Shown here in pieces: positions 6,835 through 7,716 of a DNA stretch of 7,716 nucleotides. Both the position numbers and the translations under genes were made by a program. The notes below the pieces were generated by a model. The model was not told the DNA's origin and searched no databases. It was given only the letters and a program-made list of their open reading frames with translations. The DNA lies in contig JAGQQQ010000808.1 of assembly GCA_020426125.1 (NCBI GenBank), forward strand, positions 1 through 7,716. Direction: 5' to 3'. Source of the DNA: Planctomycetaceae bacterium (GTDB taxonomy: Bacteria; Planctomycetota; Planctomycetia; Planctomycetales; Planctomycetaceae). The stretch's first letter is position 1. The number at the start of each line of letters is the position of its first letter.

Positions 6835-6860
6835 AAAGGAAAGCGGTGACGAGTCACCGC
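6835..6860 (-). terminator. Rho-independent terminator of the ComEC gene
   Basis: Read on the minus strand, GCGGTGA (6860-6854), loop CTCG, TCACCGC (6849-6843) form a perfect 7-base stem with a tetraloop, followed by TTTCCTTT (6842-6835). It begins 20 bases after the TAG stop (6881-6883) of the ComEC gene, the expected place and orientation. The T tract is interrupted by CC, so efficiency may be moderate. Confidence 0.75.
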
Positions 6861-6880
6861 ACTCCAAGGACTCGTGCGAC

Positions 6881-7716
6881 CTATTCGTTGCGGGGATTCC
6901 GCGATAGGAATTCTTCCAAATGAAGCTGCCCATTCGCTTCGATGGTCACCGAAATCGCTCCGCTTTCTCGCGTCGTCAGCAACTCCGCATCCTCAATGGT
7001 CCCGCGCAACGGCTCACTCCGAGAGACGTCATTGGTGCTGACGATGACCGTGTCCGGAGTCGCCCATTCGTAAAGCTGAGGGACATTCGCAGCGCGGCCG
7101 CCGTGATGCGGAGCCAGCAAGACATCGCAGTGGCGCGACTCCAGTTTGAAGAATTCGGGGAACCCCTCCTTCTCCAGATCCCCGGTGAGCAGGACCCGTT
7201 TTCCCTGGCAGACGATCTCCAAGACCACGCTATGGGAATTGTCCGCTTTGGCTTGAAAGCCACCGGGAGGATGGATGACTCGCAATTCGATCTCGTAGTC
7301 CGGGTGGCTATCGGTCACGAGTTCGTCCCCCTGCTGGACCAGTTGAATGTTCGTCCCTTTTGCATCGGCAAGAAGGCAGAGTTCCGTGATCCCCTCTTGA
7401 GATGCGTCGACAGACGACTGTGTCAAAAACAGTGTGCCGACGGGGAACTTTTCCAACAGGCCAAACACTCCACTGTAGTGGTCGTGGTCAGCGTGGGAGA
7501 TGACAATGCCATCGATTCGCGAGATTCCGCGAGACCAGAGTGCCCGTTCAACAATCCGCTCCGCGAGCGTGCCATCTCCAATCGTACCGGCGTCATAGAG
7601 CAATGTCTGCCCGCTCGGCAATTCAATGATTGTGGCGAGTCCATGTCCCACGGACAAAAACGTACAGCGAAACAGTTCATCCCGAGAAACAAAGAACGCA
7701 CTGACGAGGCCGATGG
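6881..7716 (-). CDS. comEC: ComEC/Rec2 family DNA uptake protein, C-terminal metallo-beta-lactamase-fold domain (5' end beyond right edge)
   Basis: The frame is open to the right edge, so this is the last 277 or so residues of a longer gene. The TTG at 7655-7657 is an internal leucine: reading upstream gives IGLVSAFFVSRDELFRCTF and then LSVGHGLATIIELPSGQTLL, the usual junction from the last membrane helix of ComEC into its C-terminal hydrolase domain. The metal-binding motif is SHADHDHYSG (HxDxDH form, codons at 7478-7495), with LLTGDLEKEG and LLAPHHGGRAAN further on, all in ComEC order. ComEC forms the inner-membrane channel for single-stranded DNA in natural transformation, and in many species this domain is proposed to degrade the non-transported strand. 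Stand-alone hydrolases of this fold exist, but the membrane-like upstream residues favour ComEC. A hairpin terminator follows the stop. In this window it has no competence-gene neighbour. Confidence 0.87.
   Translation of the reverse strand, partial: IGLVSAFFVSRDELFRCTFLSVGHGLATIIELPSGQTLLYDAGTIGDGTLAERIVERALWSRGISRIDGIVISHADHDHYSGVFGLLEKFPVGTLFLTQSSVDASQEGITELCLLADAKGTNIQLVQQGDELVTDSHPDYEIELRVIHPPGGFQAKADNSHSVVLEIVCQGKRVLLTGDLEKEGFPEFFKLESRHCDVLLAPHHGGRAANVPQLYEWATPDTVIVSTNDVSRSEPLRGTIEDAELLTTRESGAISVTIEANGQLHLEEFLSRNPRNE

Larger units (their letters stand above)
6458..6880. other. Intergenic region of 423 bases without a convincing gene
   Basis: This gap lies between the start of the baeRF gene and the stop of the ComEC gene, both on the minus strand. 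It holds the baeRF ribosome binding site, a tentative baeRF promoter and two terminator-like hairpins listed separately. A TTG-started plus-strand frame of 68 codons (6496-6702) has an ordinary amino acid composition but no well-placed Shine-Dalgarno, and its last third runs through the hairpin at 6649-6666. Other open frames here have implausible Arg/Ser-rich composition. I call none of them a gene. Confidence 0.6.

Noticed and set aside
6749..6906. Tiny plus-strand frames after AAGGAG (an 11-codon frame ending in ATGA overlap with a 42-codon frame)
   Set aside because: AAGGAG is only one base from the first ATG, both products are very short and basic, and the second overlaps the ComEC terminator and the end of the ComEC gene. 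Coupling appearance is likely chance.
1..7716. Mobile elements, CRISPR arrays, tRNA or rRNA genes
   Set aside because: No transposase-like protein, terminal repeats, regularly spaced repeats or RNA gene signatures were seen on either strand.

Overview
The window looks like chromosomal DNA from a member of the Planctomycetota. The strongest pointer is a large protein ending in a DUF1559 (SBP_bac_10) domain, a family massively expanded in that phylum. The ComEC C-terminus, a baeRF-type protein and an ABC module with a large GATase-fold membrane partner also fit. Base composition is moderately GC-rich and even throughout. I see no insertion sequence, phage gene, tRNA, rRNA or CRISPR array, so this reads as ordinary core or housekeeping DNA and not an island.

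Layout. (1) Positions 1-2397, minus strand: a two-gene operon. A 706-residue exported or membrane protein comes first and overlaps, through an ATGA, the start of an ABC transporter ATPase whose C-terminal part lies beyond the left edge. (2) Positions 2398-2675: a divergent intergenic region with a 34-bp imperfect inverted repeat and a small hairpin carrying the ribosome binding site of the next gene. (3) Positions 2676-5213, plus strand: an 845-residue secreted or membrane-anchored protein with a long N-terminal region and a C-terminal DUF1559 domain. (4) Positions 5214-5332: a convergent intergenic region with a strong hairpin terminator nested inside a second perfect inverted repeat. (5) Positions 5333-6457, minus strand: a 374-residue protein of the bacterial archaeo-eukaryotic release factor-like (baeRF) superfamily. 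(6) Positions 6458-6880: 423 bases without a convincing gene, holding a plausible promoter for the baeRF gene and two terminator-like hairpins of the same design facing opposite ways. (7) Positions 6881-7716, minus strand: the C-terminal metallo-beta-lactamase-fold part of a ComEC/Rec2 DNA uptake protein, cut by the right edge.

How the genes work together: only the first two are clearly linked, by overlapping reading frames, and probably belong to one ABC-2 type exporter whose permease would lie to the left. The DUF1559 protein, the baeRF protein and ComEC each appear to be separate transcription units. I did not find a clear undescribed multi-gene system. The items most worth a second look are the orphan plus-strand terminator at 6649-6674, the nested terminator, the internally embedded DUF1559 domain with altered motifs, and the uncharacterised partner of the ABC ATPase.
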